Origin: GCA-002712045 sp028112705
GTDB lineage: Bacteria; Pseudomonadota; Alphaproteobacteria; Rhodobacterales; Rhodobacteraceae
Assembly (NCBI GenBank): GCA_028112705.1
Contig: JAOGYN010000005.1
Span: 42,764-106,763 of the forward strand
Length of the DNA stretch: 64,000 nt
Direction of reading: 5' to 3'
Position 1 is the first letter of the stretch. Each line of letters opens with the position of its first letter. The notes below the pieces were generated by a model. It was given only the letters and a program-made list of their open reading frames with translations, ran no database searches and was not told the DNA's origin. A program made the position numbers and the translations under genes. This document shows, one piece after another, positions 63,901 through 64,000 of the stretch.

Positions 63901-64000
63901 ACTTATTAAATCATCAAGGAACTGAATCTCTTCTATATTGGTTAAAATGACTGTTGAATTGACATATTCGCTTTGGGCATCTTCATTAAAAGTTACTTCA
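60913..64000 (-). CDS. Secreted subtilisin-like serine protease with SdrD-B-like and RTX repeats (N-terminus outside window)
   Basis: 1,028 residues are visible and the frame stays open to the right edge. In visible numbering, Calx-beta-like repeats (1-150) lead to an SdrD-B-like module (about 152-230, ISGTIWDDNNANKTQDFGEE). The S8 domain (about 280-580) has D290 (VVVIDSGID), H335 (DGHGTHVAG) and S530 (LSGTSMASP), a complete triad. RTX calcium-binding nonapeptides follow at about 655-705 (GGAGDDVITGNEGDDTL) and 940-975 (GGNGNDVLFGGSGNDTL), the latter near the C-terminus as needed for type I secretion. Likely an extracellular protease acting on protein-rich particles. The ABC/MFP secretion genes are not in view. 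Confidence 0.9.
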   Translation of the reverse strand, partial: EVTFNEDAQSEYVNSTVILTNIEEIQFLDDLISIRKTEPVTTTLSTSDIIENGNTVTLSLALDSAPTSSVAITLSAIGLSFSSSELTFGTSNWGTPQTITLSLENDDGFQRTETIDINVVSESSDPTFNFEINAIEQITRIDDDIATELDFISGTIWDDNNANKTQDFGEEGLTDIRVYLDVNANGTYESSETSTITDATGQYIFNDLDNDNYAVGIVPDFGWEYTYPYESGKKGLVTKKDDKKIEHDGPFYEVLSSGTGSDGFSFNFRDVLDDEYKSLTGAGQTVVVIDSGIDLDHSHFGTDVDNNGVADRIIFSKTFGSGKVNGADVDGHGTHVAGTIASSDLNYSGLAPDANIIALKIFDSPGGNVADALNWCITNAEKYSIDAINMSLGYSQDFFQTENSYYLSEFYGLDDKFDALEDLGIICVASAGNGYEYRQSDYQHYTVNGSGKDDFYEHRNEFEHSTQGISAPAAYENTISVGATEYGGGNYGSITSFSQRDDDLIDVFAPGGAITAAKNGGGTVALSGTSMASPYMTGVVLLMQEAAEKTIERKLTTDEIQKIISENSIEIYDGDDEDYSIASPSREYYNFVDPNAYIDAIISLGDPKFHYADLTSGYKEYNFGLINSDSEAFSDDSENIVIRNSNLSTFALGGDDNVYGTNESDNINGGAGDDVITGNEGDDTLTGGEGNDQIDGGKGIDTVIIDNEFSELTINYSNKFVLISNRFDTDSYTNIEQFQFSDQTLTKSQTLNAAGYSFIEDTSEDDVLTGTINVDEISSKVGGDIINTHAGNDNINIDGTTYHDGNFAHNVGSITQVATEIHINLAGKVKIETVVDGGADSDSIYLGNEGDAFFLHDSYSGFHSSLTLTKDTYTLNESTQRIINVENIYGLGGDDIIDLTSPDYSLAGQVITINGGNGEDIIWGSDATETLIGGNGNDVLFGGSGNDTLIGGSGADTFEFTVTSGNDIISDYSKSQGDILKIYRRDQYEGDKEATISAGVVTFGSVTIDLGDTSLNSLDVLNVEYAII

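Noticed and set aside
1..64000. CRISPR array or phage structural genes
   Set aside because: No regularly spaced direct repeats with unique spacers and no capsid, portal, terminase or tail proteins were seen.

Overview
This window looks like chromosomal DNA of an AT-rich, probably marine alphaproteobacterium. The evidence is a TRAP-type solute-binding protein, a four-subunit sarcosine oxidase (soxBDAG), adenylate cyclases with TolB-like and TPR domains, a GlxA/CdhR-type AraC regulator and many small-solute transporters. The clade cannot be fixed from the sequence alone. No rRNA, CRISPR array, transposase or integrase gene was seen. There is one tRNA (Arg, anticodon UCG).

Layout. 0-4 kb, minus strand: the start of a DctP-like TRAP binding protein, an FMN reductase, a ThDP-dependent IlvB-like enzyme and an aromatic/aspartate aminotransferase. 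4-8 kb, plus strand: an MFS carrier, a ParB-N-like mini-protein, a quinone reductase, RidA, an Asp/Glu-racemase-fold (maleate isomerase/EutA-like) protein and a GFA protein, facing a GST and a cytochrome P450. 10-25.5 kb is a catabolic island. It holds a GlxA-type regulator, a di-iron desaturase-like hydroxylase with a Rieske ferredoxin, a VanA-type Rieske oxygenase, a MATE exporter, a polar-amino-acid-type ABC importer, a TauD-like dioxygenase, a DoeB/AstE-like deacylase and soxBDAG. Together these suggest uptake and oxidative N-dealkylation of a methylated amine or amino acid, ending in sarcosine oxidation. Helically phased CGCC half-sites (about 21 bp apart) lie in the tauD/doeB-like gap and again in front of the GlxA-type gene, consistent with one AraC-family regulon.

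25.8-31.9 kb is a cyclic-nucleotide and membrane block: two class III cyclases, NrtS, an MscS channel with a cNMP-binding domain and a YqhA homologue. Two more cyclases lie at 36.5 and 49.8 kb. 31.9-36.5 kb is a plus-strand operon: an amidase, two overlapping MaoC-like proteins (the second lacks the catalytic Asp), a tautomerase-SnoaL fusion, a SnoaL protein and an EamA carrier. 37-56.6 kb is mixed housekeeping and transport: an LpxL-like acyltransferase, tRNA-Arg, an agmatinase-like ureohydrolase, two EamA carriers, a phytol/dolichol-kinase-like protein, an SDR, a DEAD-box helicase, an MFS carrier, a 2OG oxygenase, an amidase, a VOC protein, an SMR protein lacking the key Glu and an LhgO-like oxidase.

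56.7-60.9 kb is accessory in character. It has several tiny membrane or secreted proteins and a pair of 145-bp inverted repeats (about 91% identical) bracketing a CIA30-like and a MipA/OmpV-like gene. Next to it is about 0.7 kb of non-coding DNA with 21-nt direct repeats, a tRNA-3'-end-like fragment, many CCTAAAG/CCTAACG-like motifs reminiscent of T7-type phage ends, and a strong terminator. The window ends inside a large secreted subtilase with SdrD-B-like and RTX repeats, whose N-terminus lies beyond position 64000.
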